Assembly (NCBI RefSeq): GCF_000416235.1
Contig: NZ_ATLO01000028.1
Span: 124,001-188,000 of the forward strand
Origin: Pseudomonas sp. CFII64
Lineage (GTDB): Bacteria > Pseudomonadota > Gammaproteobacteria > Pseudomonadales > Pseudomonadaceae
DNA length: 64,000 bases
Direction: 5' to 3'
This document shows, piece after piece, positions 55,369 to 63,842 of this stretch (positions are counted from its first letter, which is position 1; every line of letters starts with the position of its first letter). The notes under the pieces are model-generated. The model ran no database searches. It saw nothing but the letters and a program-made list of their open reading frames with translations, and was not told the DNA's origin. A program made the translations under genes and the position numbers.

Positions 55369-56874
55369 TCAGCGGCCGGATATCATTTCCGTAACCGCTT
55401 CGCCAGTGACTGAGTCGACCGTCGAGATCTTTCGTTTATCAGGATCGGCGGCGCGCACCCGGGCAATGATCGAATGTTGCTGGCTGAAATCAACCCGCTG
55501 TTTCAGATAGAGATTCTGCAGGCCTTTGATACTCAAACCGCTGATATCGATCAACCACTGAATGACTTGCTCGGGGGCGCTAACGCCTGCCAGAGCCTTA
55601 TGCAGGTCCGGCAGTGCGACCAACATCCCCGGATGACAGCGGCGAAGGAAGATCTCCAGGTCTCGCCCTTCATCGACGAAGGGTGAAAAGAGCAGACACA
55701 CCAGTTGCGCTTCATTCAGGCCGAACCCCTCCAGAGCAAAGGCTGCAGCCAATTCCCGACGGGCCTGCAATCGCGCCTCGCCGACATATGCGCCCAACGC
55801 CTGATCGATCAAGCGCTGAGGCATTTGTTTCCTGCGCATCATTGTTTTGGCCAGTTCAAGGTATTCGGCAATGCCATCGGCATAGGCGCGGCCTTGCACG
55901 TATTGGGCTTTCAGGCCGCGCATATGTGCCATCAGCAACGGATTGGCGCAGTCTGACTCACTGAAGCTGAACGCCAGATCATCGAAACGAAAGCCAAGAA
56001 ATTCGGTGAGCAAATTCCAGTGCTCTTCCACGTTGCTGTGCATCAGATCAGAAATGGTGATGTAGGACGGGACCACGGATTTATTTGGAAAGCCCAGCGG
56101 ACGAACAACGCGTCCAGCCGTTTCGCTGCCATCGCCGTACAATTCCTGATAGTACGCCTGACCAATACTGTCGATGGTGCGCAATACCCCGTTGAAATTC
56201 TGATTGCCCCAATCACTGAAACGCTGTGCGTTGCGTGGCACCAGACGCATGATCCAGGCGATATATTGCTTTTGTTCCTTGCGTGAGTCGCCGCTGACCA
56301 GGGCATCCACACCAGTGCCCCAAGCGGCGGCACGCCCGAAAAACTCCGCGATCCCCAAATAGCAGCTGTTGCAGAAGGTGGTTCGTCCATCCCCTGCCGA
56401 CAGGTGTCCACTGAGCAGCATGTCAGACCGATTTTGCTCGCGCCCCGCCTGGGAAAATGGCAGATCAGGCTCGAAGACCTGCACGTACTGGTTATCCACC
56501 ACCAACAATTCGACTCGGGGGTCGTCGTGGAGGAACAGTCCCGAATAGGTGCGCTGAATGTTGCCCATGACCGCAGGCGTCATGCCCGCATGACGCATGG
56601 TGGCAATGCGCAGATTGAATGTCGCGGGTGATCTGCCAGCAATGCTCAGCTGCGCGGCGCGCAGGAACGCGACTGTATAGGCACTGTCCTTGCCACCGCT
56701 GAATGCCACCATGACCTTGAAGCTGGCAATCCGCTCGATGCCACCTGCGGCCACGATCAAACGCTGAATCAATAACTGCAAGGCGGTCCGCTCGGCGCGT
56801 GTGAAGTGACCCAGCAAGCGTTGCAGCACTTGCTGATACACATAACTCATCGCTTGCTCGTGTATAGAGCTCAT
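55369..56874 (-). CDS. PP-loop ATPase of unknown function
   Basis: 501 residues. The PP-loop SGGKDS is at 59-64 (VMVAFSGGKDSAYTVAFLR), so it adenylates a substrate and releases pyrophosphate. A CxxC pair, Cys168/Cys171 (TFCNSCYLGIAEF), may hold a metal or iron-sulphur cluster or take part in sulphur chemistry. Downstream are GVDALVSGDSRKEQKQYI and PLGFPNKSVVPSYITISDLM. The C-terminal 200 residues show no domain I recognise. It is not typical TilS, TtcA, MnmA or CysH. Paired with the MocR gene, a biosynthetic role on an amino-acid derivative is plausible but unproven. Confidence 0.75.
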   Translation of the reverse strand: MSSIHEQAMSYVYQQVLQRLLGHFTRAERTALQLLIQRLIVAAGGIERIASFKVMVAFSGGKDSAYTVAFLRAAQLSIAGRSPATFNLRIATMRHAGMTPAVMGNIQRTYSGLFLHDDPRVELLVVDNQYVQVFEPDLPFSQAGREQNRSDMLLSGHLSAGDGRTTFCNSCYLGIAEFFGRAAAWGTGVDALVSGDSRKEQKQYIAWIMRLVPRNAQRFSDWGNQNFNGVLRTIDSIGQAYYQELYGDGSETAGRVVRPLGFPNKSVVPSYITISDLMHSNVEEHWNLLTEFLGFRFDDLAFSFSESDCANPLLMAHMRGLKAQYVQGRAYADGIAEYLELAKTMMRRKQMPQRLIDQALGAYVGEARLQARRELAAAFALEGFGLNEAQLVCLLFSPFVDEGRDLEIFLRRCHPGMLVALPDLHKALAGVSAPEQVIQWLIDISGLSIKGLQNLYLKQRVDFSQQHSIIARVRAADPDKRKISTVDSVTGEAVTEMISGR

Positions 56875-57406
56875 CGTGTTTCACCTGCCTGCATATGAGC
56901 GTGCGAGGATGTGCAGATTGTATTTACATCGTGCAGCCATCTGGATGAATAATCGACCATGACTCATTCCCTGAGTAATAATTACCCAACTATTATCAAG
57001 ATTAATCCAGCAATTACAAGGTACAGATAAGTCATGGAATGCGGCGCACCGAAGTGGCTTTAAACATAAACAACTAAACACGCCGGTTTAATTTTGTTGT
57101 TTAAGTGGATGGCGTTTCCGAGTGCATTTTTACCGGCCAGGCCCGCAGCACATGGCCCTGCTCGGCCTGCTGGGAGATTTTCGGCGCGAGCGCAAGAAAG
57201 GACTGTATTTCACAGCACGCAGTACGGACGCGCTGTTGGTTATAAATCCCTGAGAGCGGGGTGATAATAAACCTGCTCAGGCGATACTTCCGAGAAATAT
57301 CAAGCTACGTTTATTCATATTTTTGTAAAACTGTATCGTTTCAACTTCAAACCTGTTAAATGCCGAGGATTGAACTTTGCGAGCGTTCACACTTATCGTT
57401 TGAGGC

Positions 57407-57412
57407 TATAAT
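57407..57412 (+). promoter_or_regulatory. Candidate -10 element (TATAAT)
   Basis: TATAAT preceded at 16 bp by GTTCAC. It would drive a rightward transcript from about 57419 into the hairpin region and antisense to the oxidoreductase end. Confidence 0.35.
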
Positions 57413-57496
57413 GCGCCGCAGGTTTATATCCGCAATGCTGAGCAGTCGAATGCCGATCAGCTAACGAAGTTTGAAACTGAAAAGTGGGAAGTTACG

Positions 57497-57548
57497 TCGA
57501 CGCCTGGCTGGAGGCGTCGAGGAGACGGAAGTGCTATTGCAGCACTTC
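57497..57548. terminator. Two adjacent perfect hairpins, possible terminator pair
   Basis: TCGACGCCT/AGGCGTCGA (9-bp stem, 57497-57520) and GAAGTGCT/AGCACTTC (8-bp stem, 57528-57548). They lie just beyond the oxidoreductase stop. No T-run follows on either strand. Confidence 0.45.
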
Positions 57549-57559
57549 TCAGGAGGCGA

Positions 57560-58582
57560 TCAGACAGGCTCCACTTCAAGGACTGCTCGCCCGCCAATCG
57601 GGCAGCCATCCATATAGCGGTGAGCCTGGACCACTTCGCTGAACGGGAATACTCGCATTTTCAGCGGCACCAGCACCCGATCTGCGGTCAACTGATTGAT
57701 GTCGCGCAGCGCACGCTGCAGCGCAGCTTCATCCTGAGAGATGCCCAATTCCGGCTTGCCGGTAAAGTTGCCCAGGCAATGCACAAAGAACTGAATGTTC
57801 TTCTGGAAAGCGGCACATGCCGGGAACGGAGTCTGATTGCCACCTTGCAGACCATAAAGTATCAGGCTGCCGCGTGGCGCCAGGACGTCGCCCATGATTG
57901 ACATCTGCGGACCGCCGAGACCGTCGAACACGGCATCGACACCACGGTTTTCAGTGTATTTATTGATCGCCATGAGCAAGTCCTGCTCTTCGGTGACCAC
58001 GACTTTATCGGCTCCCAGCGACAACAGGTAATCCCGTGCATCGTCAGTCTTGGTGGCAGCGATGACTCGCACACCCAATGCTTTGCCCAACTGGACAAAC
58101 GCCGGGCCGGCGCAGTGACTGGCATCAGTCACCAACGCGGTCTGCCCGGGTTTGATACGCGCCAGGTCCATATAGGCAAAATAGGCAACCAGCAGCGGCG
58201 TGTAATGCACGCTCGCTTCCAGTGGCGTCAACACGTCGGGGTAACGTGTCAACGCAGACTGTGGCAGCACCACAACTTCGCCGTATACCGGATGCTGATT
58301 CGGATCTGCCGACGGGAAGCTGGCAACCTTGTCGCCCACAGCAAAATCATCGACGCCTTCACCCAATGCGGTGACAACGCCAGCCATTTCATGGCCCATG
58401 CCCGCAGGGAGTCGCGCCTGGGAAGACGCCAGGTTTTGCCGCCAGAGGACGTCATACCAGCTGATGCCTATCGCCTGGACACGTACTTGTACCTCACCGG
58501 GTCCAGGCAACGCGGCAGGATGCTCTTCAATCTTGAGCACCTCTGCTGGGCCAAACTGATGAAAACGAATCGTGCGGGACAT
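57560..58582 (-). CDS. MDR-superfamily NADP oxidoreductase (quinone oxidoreductase-like)
   Basis: 340 residues. GroES-like N-terminal domain (FGPAEVLKIEEHPAALPGPGE) and Rossmann domain with VTDASHCAGPAFVQLGKALG; this loop replaces the usual GxxGxxG of quinone oxidoreductases. ADKVVVTEEQD and DAVFDGLGGPQMS follow. No catalytic zinc Cys/His set is evident. It is divergent from a LysR gene, which suggests control by that regulator. Substrate unknown. Confidence 0.88.
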   Translation of the reverse strand: MSRTIRFHQFGPAEVLKIEEHPAALPGPGEVQVRVQAIGISWYDVLWRQNLASSQARLPAGMGHEMAGVVTALGEGVDDFAVGDKVASFPSADPNQHPVYGEVVVLPQSALTRYPDVLTPLEASVHYTPLLVAYFAYMDLARIKPGQTALVTDASHCAGPAFVQLGKALGVRVIAATKTDDARDYLLSLGADKVVVTEEQDLLMAINKYTENRGVDAVFDGLGGPQMSIMGDVLAPRGSLILYGLQGGNQTPFPACAAFQKNIQFFVHCLGNFTGKPELGISQDEAALQRALRDINQLTADRVLVPLKMRVFPFSEVVQAHRYMDGCPIGGRAVLEVEPV

Positions 58583-59043
58583 TTCGAACCTCGCCTAATG
58601 AACCTTGATGCCATGAACTCTATCCGGACGCTGCCGGGAACACTATCAGTGGCTATTAATAGTCGACATGTCTGTCATCGATTGTCATCACATTCCGTAG
58701 GCTTATCGCCTTGTGACAAATCACAGACTGCCTCTGTGGTCATGGGCGGCCATTGTTCGCATGTCGCACGTACATTGCAACCCATGGAATGTTTCATCTT
58801 CCGCCCTTCGGACAGGCAGACGCAAAATTGCGCTGCGCTGCTGGGTATTGGGCCACCGGGCATGGCCGCACGTTCAATGAATTTGCAGGCTTTTTCGCGC
58901 GTACGATTGCAGGTATCTGATCTCGCGATGAATTTATGCATGCGCAAACTGCGTATTTGCTCGTACTATTCACGCCAGCGTTGAACACACCGGCTTTCTG
59001 CTGGCTGCCCGCTGCTTCGACAAATGCCCCGAGATCACCTGCC
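58583..59043. other. Divergent regulatory region between oxidoreductase and lysR genes
   Basis: 461 bp with no convincing gene. Presumably holds the divergent promoters and LysR sites. A short inverted pair GACA/TGTC flanks 58661-58682, but I cannot define a T-N11-A site with confidence. Confidence 0.4.
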
Positions 59044-59958
59044 ATGAATCGCAACGACCTGCGTCGCGTCGACCTCAATTTGCTGATTGTTTTCGAAACC
59101 CTGATGCATGAACGCAGCGTGACACGCGCCGCAGAGAAGCTGTTCCTGGGGCAACCGGCAATCAGTGCCGCCCTGTCGCGGCTGCGCGGGCTGTTTGATG
59201 ATCCGCTGTTCGTGCGCACGGGTCGCAGCATGGAGCCAACCGCCCGGGCGACGGAAATCTTCGGCCTGCTCTCACCTGCCCTGGATTCGATTTCCACCGC
59301 TGTCAGCCGTGCTTCCGAGTTCGACCCGGCAACCAGCACCGCCGTTTTTCGCATCGGGCTTTCCGATGATGCGGAATTCGCCCTGCTGCCCGCGCTGCTC
59401 AAGCGGCTGCGCTCCGAAGCGCCCGGCATCGTGCTGGTGGTGCGTCGCGTCAACTATATATTGATGCCGGCGCTGCTGGCCTCCGGTGAAATTTCAATCG
59501 GCGTCAGCTACACCAACGACCTGCCCGCCAACGCCAAGCGCAAAGTGCTGCGCCGCAGCAAGCCGATGTTGCTGCGTGCCGACTCAATGCCCGGCGCGTT
59601 GAGCCTGGAAGATTTCTGCTCACGCCCGCACGCACTGGTGTCCTTCGCGGGGGACTTGAGTGGCTTCATCGATGGCATCCTGGAAAAAGTCGACCGCAAA
59701 CGGCATGTCGTGCTGGCGGTACCGCAGTTCAACGGCCTGGCAACATTGCTGGCGGGCACCGATATCATTGCCACCGTACCGGATTATGCCGCCGCAGTAT
59801 TGACGGCGGCAGGCGGCGTACGCGCCGAGGAACTGCCGATCGAATCGCAGACCTTCGAGCTGCACATGGCCTGGCGCGGCTCACAAGACAATGATCCGGG
59901 GGAGCGCTGGCTCAGGTCTCGGATTCAGATGTTTTTTGGGGACCCCGATAGCCTGTAA
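59044..59958 (+). CDS. LysR-family transcriptional regulator
   Basis: 304 residues from the ATG at 59044. The HTH spans about 8-66 (DLNLLIVFETLMHERSVTRA, FLGQPAISAALSRLRGLF, DDPLFVRTGRSMEPTA). The NodD/LeuO-like branch is suggested by the DPLFVRTGR ending. The effector domain occupies 95-300. It probably acts on the divergent oxidoreductase gene at 57560-58582 and on itself. Confidence 0.9.
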   Translation: MNRNDLRRVDLNLLIVFETLMHERSVTRAAEKLFLGQPAISAALSRLRGLFDDPLFVRTGRSMEPTARATEIFGLLSPALDSISTAVSRASEFDPATSTAVFRIGLSDDAEFALLPALLKRLRSEAPGIVLVVRRVNYILMPALLASGEISIGVSYTNDLPANAKRKVLRRSKPMLLRADSMPGALSLEDFCSRPHALVSFAGDLSGFIDGILEKVDRKRHVVLAVPQFNGLATLLAGTDIIATVPDYAAAVLTAAGGVRAEELPIESQTFELHMAWRGSQDNDPGERWLRSRIQMFFGDPDSL

Positions 59959-60059
59959 TGGAATTCCACTAAATTCCATAAAACCGTTTAATAACAACAA
60001 GTTATTTGCCAATTACGTCCATGGCCGTCTGTCTAAATCCAATGGATTCCACGACCCAT

Positions 60060-60119
60060 GGGGGCATAATTGGGGGCAAATTCCGGCTCCTTAAAGAGGA
60101 TGCCCCCACCGATGCCCCC
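60060..60119. repeat. Direct and inverted GGGGGCA repeats before the integrase
   Basis: GGGGGCA at 60060-60066 and 60072-60078, and inverted TGCCCCC at 60101-60107 and 60113-60119, the last pair inside the integrase start region. Similar G5CA repeats precede other P4-type integrases and are likely integrase arm sites or its own operator. Confidence 0.6.
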
Positions 60120-60450
60120 AGATAATGCGGTTGTTTTCAAACGAAAACTCAGCGATGCCTTGATCCGCTCACTGACCGAACCTGGCAAACACGCCGATGG
60201 CGAAGTTCCTGGCCTCTACTTGGAGGTGAGGGCGTCGAGTAAGGTCGGCAAATCCCCTTCCAAGGTTTGGCGATTGAAGTATCGGCTGCATGGGAAGGAA
60301 AACCGCTTCTCCATCGGCGCTTACCCCGACATTAGCCTCAAGGAGGCGCGCGACATTGCCCGAGGCGCACGCCGCGACGTGGCTAACCACACCGCTCCGC
60401 TCCGCTCAAGGCCAAGACCGCCAAGGTCGAGGCACAGTTGCTCGTATCGG
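60112..60450 (+). pseudogene. P4-type integrase, N-terminal fragment (frameshifted)
   Basis: DUF4102 N-terminal arm-binding domain: LSDALIRSLTEPGKHADGEV, PGLYLEVRASSKVGKSPSKV, RFSIGAYPDISLKEARDIAR. The frame from 60112 holds to about 60400. Three tandem CCGCT units at 60392-60406, where two would keep frame, shift it; the shifted frame then continues LKAKTAKVEAQLL, which is still integrase-like. It breaks into hydrolase sequence around 60440-60455. The rest of the gene resumes at about 60725. Confidence 0.85.
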
Positions 60451-60700
60451 CCTGTTTTCGCCGGCCCTGCAGCCAGACCTTCGCGACCTGCCCCCTACTT
60501 TCATCTCAGTCGGCTCACAGGACCTGTTCCTCGAGGAAGACGTTGATTTTGCAATGAGGCTGTCTCGCGCAGGGGTTGCCATGGAACTTCATGTCTATCC
60601 TGGCGAACCGCATATGTTCGACCCAGTTACAGGGCGCATCGCGGATCAATCGGCGCTCGACATCGTTCGGGCGTTAAAAGAGTTCTTGAGAAAGAGATGA
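60451..60700 (+). pseudogene. Alpha/beta-hydrolase C-terminal remnant inside the integrase
   Basis: Frame phase of 60455: FSPALQPDLRDLPPTFISVG, SQDLFLEEDVDFAMRLSRAG, VAMELHVYPGEPHMFDP and ALKEFLRKR then stop at 60698-60700. This is the last ~80 residues of a hormone-sensitive-lipase-type esterase, including the catalytic Asp region (SQDLFLEED) and His (GEPHMF). The nucleophile elbow and N-terminus are missing. Confidence 0.8.
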
Positions 60701-60724
60701 GCAGCAGATTCGGTAGAGAATCCT

Positions 60725-61501
60725 ACGATCATCACTGAGTTGCGCCGCCAGCGCACCATGGCCATGGCCCGGCGCGTGCGCACCATCATACGTGCCGTTC
60801 TGGGCTTTGCCGAAGGTCGCGGCTGGGTGGAGCGCAACGTGGCGCTCAGCAACATTGAGGAGTTGAAGATTCGCCACATCGTGACCAGCAACCCGGCGAT
60901 CGAAAGGCCATCCGACCTGGGCAGGTTTCTTCTACGTCTTGATGACTGCAACGACGGCAGCGTTGCCAGCGCAATGCGCCTGCTGGTCATGTTGCCGGTC
61001 CGCCCAGGCGAACTGGTTCAGATGCGCTGGGAAGATGTCGACCTGGTGGGCGCCGATTGGCGTTATGTGGTGAGCAAGACCAAGCATTTGGACAAGAGCA
61101 AACACATCGTGCCGTTGCCTGAGCAAGCCTTGGTTCTGTTACGCGAGCTACGGAAAACCCGCGTGGTTGATGACGAAGGCAAAGGCTGGGTGTTCGTCTC
61201 GCCGGTCTATCCGGGACGTCCCATAAACCCGACCTCTATGCTCAAGTCCTTTCAGCGCATCTGGCCGGAGTATGACATCACTGCTCACGGCTTTCGCGCC
61301 ACCTACAGGACGATCGCACATGAGCATTTGGGTATTGATCCTATCGTGCTTGAACTGTCTTTATCCCACCGAATGCCTGGTGCGCTAGGGGCTGTGTATG
61401 CGCGCGCTCAACTGCTAGTGCAACGCCGGGAGGCTGCTCAGCACTGGGCGAACTACTTAGACCAGTTGCGGCAAAATGCGGCGCGAGTAACGACAGATTG
61501 A
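60725..61501 (+). pseudogene. P4-type integrase, C-terminal catalytic fragment
   Basis: About 255 residues: core-binding part (TIIRAVLGFAEGRGWVERN) and catalytic domain with Arg in LPVRPGELVQMRW, Lys in SKTKHLDKSKH, His and Arg in TAHGFRATYRT, His in SLSHRMPG and the nucleophile Tyr in AVYARAQ. The catalytic half is complete but separated from its N-terminal domain by the hydrolase insertion. It could in theory be made as a truncated protein from an internal start. Confidence 0.85.
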
Positions 61502-61570
61502 TGTACGACGGCAGAAGAGGAAGGCCGCAGGCCATCGGACGGCAAGCACCTGTACTCTTATAACGAGGCG

Positions 61571-61831
61571 CTAAAGCATCAGCCCCCACAGTGCCAAAAG
61601 CGGGACACCCGGCGACTTCATTGCATGGACGCAGGATGGGGAGTTGAAAACCAAGCCCCCTGCCCCAGGACTCCACCACCCCACGTCCTCCCGATACCAT
61701 CCGCCCGGCGACAGAGCTAGATAGAACTCGGCAGGCGGGTGTTGGTGATAGGGGTAACAGGTCTCGGGCATCATGAGCGCCAGCCCCACCGTCAATGTGG
61801 AGCATTCAAATAGCCCGCCCGGGCCCGACGA
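61571..61831 (-). pseudogene. DddQ-like cupin remnant (DMSP lyase family)
   Basis: Open frame of 86 codons starting right after a stop at 61832-61834: GGLFECSTLTVGLALMMPET, YPYHQHPPAEFYLALS, GGWYREDVGWWSPGAGGLVF, CVHAMKSPGVPLLALWG. The two His plus Glu/Tyr in the HQHPPAEFY block and the later His in CVHAM match the metal site of DddQ-type dimethylsulfoniopropionate lyases. The N-terminal helical half (about 100 residues) is missing and no ATG exists, only TTG. Confidence 0.7.
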
Positions 61832-61885
61832 TCATTCCGTGGCGATGCCGGTCCACGAACGCGCTGTCCTGGTCGGCCCGGGACT

Positions 61886-62147
61886 GTCGATTTACCCTGT
61901 AACCTCTACGGTGTGGGCAAAGCGTTTGGTGAAGCACTGGCATCGTTGTATGCGAACGAGGGTGAGATGACGACCATCGCCGTGCGCATTGCCAACGTAA
62001 ACGAATTTCATCCGGGTTGAAGTTCACAGCCCCAAGGACGTCGCTGCTTTTATGAGTGTGAGGGATGTCGCCGCGTTACTTCGAAACTGTGTTCAAGCTG
62101 AGCTGATCGGATTCCACGTTGTTCATGGCTTCTCAGACAACAGATAG
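61886..62147 (+). pseudogene. NAD-dependent epimerase/dehydratase remnant with a +1 frameshift
   Basis: First frame, 61901-62020: NLYGVGKAFGEALASLYANE with the catalytic YxxxK (YGVGK), then TTIAVRIANVNEFHPG and stop. Second frame from 62025: HSPKDVAAFMSVRDVAALLR, then FHVVHGFSDNR and stop at 62145-62147. Removing one G from GGG at 62014-62016 joins them as HPVEVHSPKD. Only the C-terminal half of the gene is left. Confidence 0.7.
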
Positions 62148-62260
62148 GGAAAGGTTTGCCGGGCATTGGTTACAACCTCGCGAACGACATAATCGGTGAG
62201 CGTGGTTCCGATTATGGATTCGGCCGACCAATGCCCTGGCGGTGTCGGCTTTTCGAATGT

Positions 62261-63328
62261 TCAGCCAAGAACGATCTGGTCTTTGAGCAACCACGCTTTT
62301 TGCAACGGCGAGGGATCGATCCAGGTGTCGACATCAAAATCAATATCAATAAATCCCTCCGCCAGCAGGAAGTTTTTTTGCCGACGCAAACCTTCGACGT
62401 AGATATCGGAAAGCTTAGGTTCAAACGACAAATGCAGTTTGTTACCGAATGCCAGCAAGACGCTGTCTTCGTCGGTCGCGGTTTCGGCGGCAATGATGCT
62501 CAGGACCTCTTCTGGATGGGCTTTTGCCCATTCAAAGGTTTTCAACAGCACTGCGAGGTAGCGCACTACGATTTCGGGTGAGTCGAGCAAGGTTTTCCGG
62601 TCGACCGTAATGGGTCGCGGCGAACCGGCACTGAGGCGCAGCAATGGGTCTTCCTGATCGTTGATGTTGATGATCGGACGCAGTCCCTGGGCCAAGGCGC
62701 GTGCGCTGCCTGCACCTTTGATAAAAATCGCGTCGACGGTGCCGTTGAGCAACGCCAGGGTTGGAATGGCGTGATGATCTTCACGGGTCCTGGAAACCTC
62801 CTTGAGATCCCACTCGGGTGCGGCGATATCGACGAACTCGACGGTCTCGCGTGGCACGCCGCCCAGGTGCAATGCGGTCAGCAATCCGCGCTGGCCTTCG
62901 GCACGGCCGACGTCCACCAGATCACTGGCGGCCTTACGGACTACGCCAAGCTTGCGTCCACGAAGGTCGGCGACGGTGTGGATATCGCTGTCGCCACGCA
63001 CGAATACCAGTTGTTCTTCATCGACCCAGGTTATACCGACGACCACGGTGTCCTGCCCCTGCGCCTTGGCCCAGATCGGCGGCACATTGCCACCCTCCCG
63101 GAAGCTGCCGGCCAGACTGTGGCGAAAGTGTGACTCCCGCACCGCGCGATCCTGGGACGCCCGGATCGAATCCAGGGTAATGCCGTGACGAGCAAATTCG
63201 TTTTGCAACCACTGCTTGTGCTGGGCGATACCGGAAGTGGTCGGCACCGGGCAACGGGTGTACCAGATCGCCGAGGGCGTGGTATTGCTTGAGGTCTGTG
63301 GTGCTTGTTTCAACAGTGCTTCAGACAT
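62261..63328 (-). CDS. DszB-like cytoplasmic sulfinate desulfinase / ABC-binding-protein-fold enzyme
   Basis: 355 residues from the ATG at 63328 with AGGAG upstream and no signal peptide. The fold is the NMT1/SsuA type of substrate-binding proteins (DSDIHTVADLRGRKLGVVRK, LNGTVDAIFIKGAG). The catalytic residues of DszB (2-hydroxybiphenyl-2-sulfinate desulfinase: Cys27, His60, Arg70, Gly73) have counterparts at Cys26 (YTRCPVPT), His67 (ESHFRH), Arg77 and Gly80 (SFREGGNVPPIW) with identical spacing from His to Arg to Gly. It is therefore more likely an enzyme than a transporter component. It lies downstream of 2Fe-2S and flavoprotein genes. Confidence 0.72.
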   Translation of the reverse strand: MSEALLKQAPQTSSNTTPSAIWYTRCPVPTTSGIAQHKQWLQNEFARHGITLDSIRASQDRAVRESHFRHSLAGSFREGGNVPPIWAKAQGQDTVVVGITWVDEEQLVFVRGDSDIHTVADLRGRKLGVVRKAASDLVDVGRAEGQRGLLTALHLGGVPRETVEFVDIAAPEWDLKEVSRTREDHHAIPTLALLNGTVDAIFIKGAGSARALAQGLRPIININDQEDPLLRLSAGSPRPITVDRKTLLDSPEIVVRYLAVLLKTFEWAKAHPEEVLSIIAAETATDEDSVLLAFGNKLHLSFEPKLSDIYVEGLRRQKNFLLAEGFIDIDFDVDTWIDPSPLQKAWLLKDQIVLG

Positions 63329-63454
63329 GATCAAAAACTCCTGAATGGATTCGCTTGGCGATTGGAAAGGCAAGCCCGACAAGCAGTCAGGTGGTTGTTG
63401 TGGTTAGACGCTGGTCGGGCAAGCCGATGGCTGGATCAGGTTGGATGTTCACAG

Positions 63455-63817
63455 TCAGGCTCGCTGGGGCTTGGTTTTGTCGGTTTTGACCCGAACCAGA
63501 CTGAGCTCCACCACGGTGTCGTGCAGGGCCAATTTGGGCTTGGCGGGTTCAATACGAATTCCGTCATGCAGCGCGACGGTGCAGGCCAGTTTGACCTCGC
63601 CATCGATGCGCATCGCGCAGAGCTTGCAAAGCCCGCGGCGGCAGGACAGCGAATAACCGAGATTGGGCTCAAACACGCGTTGCGCATATTGCAACGCGGT
63701 GCTGACCGAAGCGCCCTCCCAATGGTCGATACCCAACCCCAGCCCGGTCGGGGGTGGCAGCCGGATATCCAGCTGACGGAATTCGCCATCCCGGAACAAC
63801 GTCAGGTGGATCAGCAT
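63455..63817 (-). CDS. 2Fe-2S protein, SdhB/FrdB N-terminal type
   Basis: 120 residues. Fer2-like fold with cluster ligands in LSCRRGLCKLCAMRI and the last Cys in VKLACTV, as in the N-terminal domain of succinate dehydrogenase / fumarate reductase iron-sulphur subunits. The C-terminal 4Fe-4S/3Fe-4S domain of SdhB is absent, so it is a stand-alone electron-transfer subunit. It starts 25 bp after the flavoprotein gene and probably partners it. Confidence 0.82.
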   Translation of the reverse strand: MLIHLTLFRDGEFRQLDIRLPPPTGLGLGIDHWEGASVSTALQYAQRVFEPNLGYSLSCRRGLCKLCAMRIDGEVKLACTVALHDGIRIEPAKPKLALHDTVVELSLVRVKTDKTKPQRA

Positions 63818-63842
63818 TTAAAGGTCGCCATCGGGCACTGGT

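Larger units (their letters stand above)
56875..57559. other. Gene-poor AT-richer stretch with a promoter and two hairpins
   Basis: 685 bp without a credible protein gene. 56880-57115 and 57250-57370 are clearly AT-richer than the neighbours. A perfect TATAAT lies at 57407-57412 with only a weak -35 (GTTCAC). Two perfect hairpins lie at 57497-57520 and 57528-57548. Confidence 0.5.

Noticed and set aside
57497..57548. RsmX/Y/Z-type regulatory RNA, because of GGA motifs near the hairpins
   Set aside because: The characteristic GacA upstream element (TGTAAGC-N-GCTTACA type) is absent, only one GGA is in a loop, and no T-rich terminator follows.
62261..63328. Ordinary periplasmic sulfonate-binding protein (SsuA)
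   Set aside because: There is no signal peptide, and the DszB catalytic residues are present with matching spacing.
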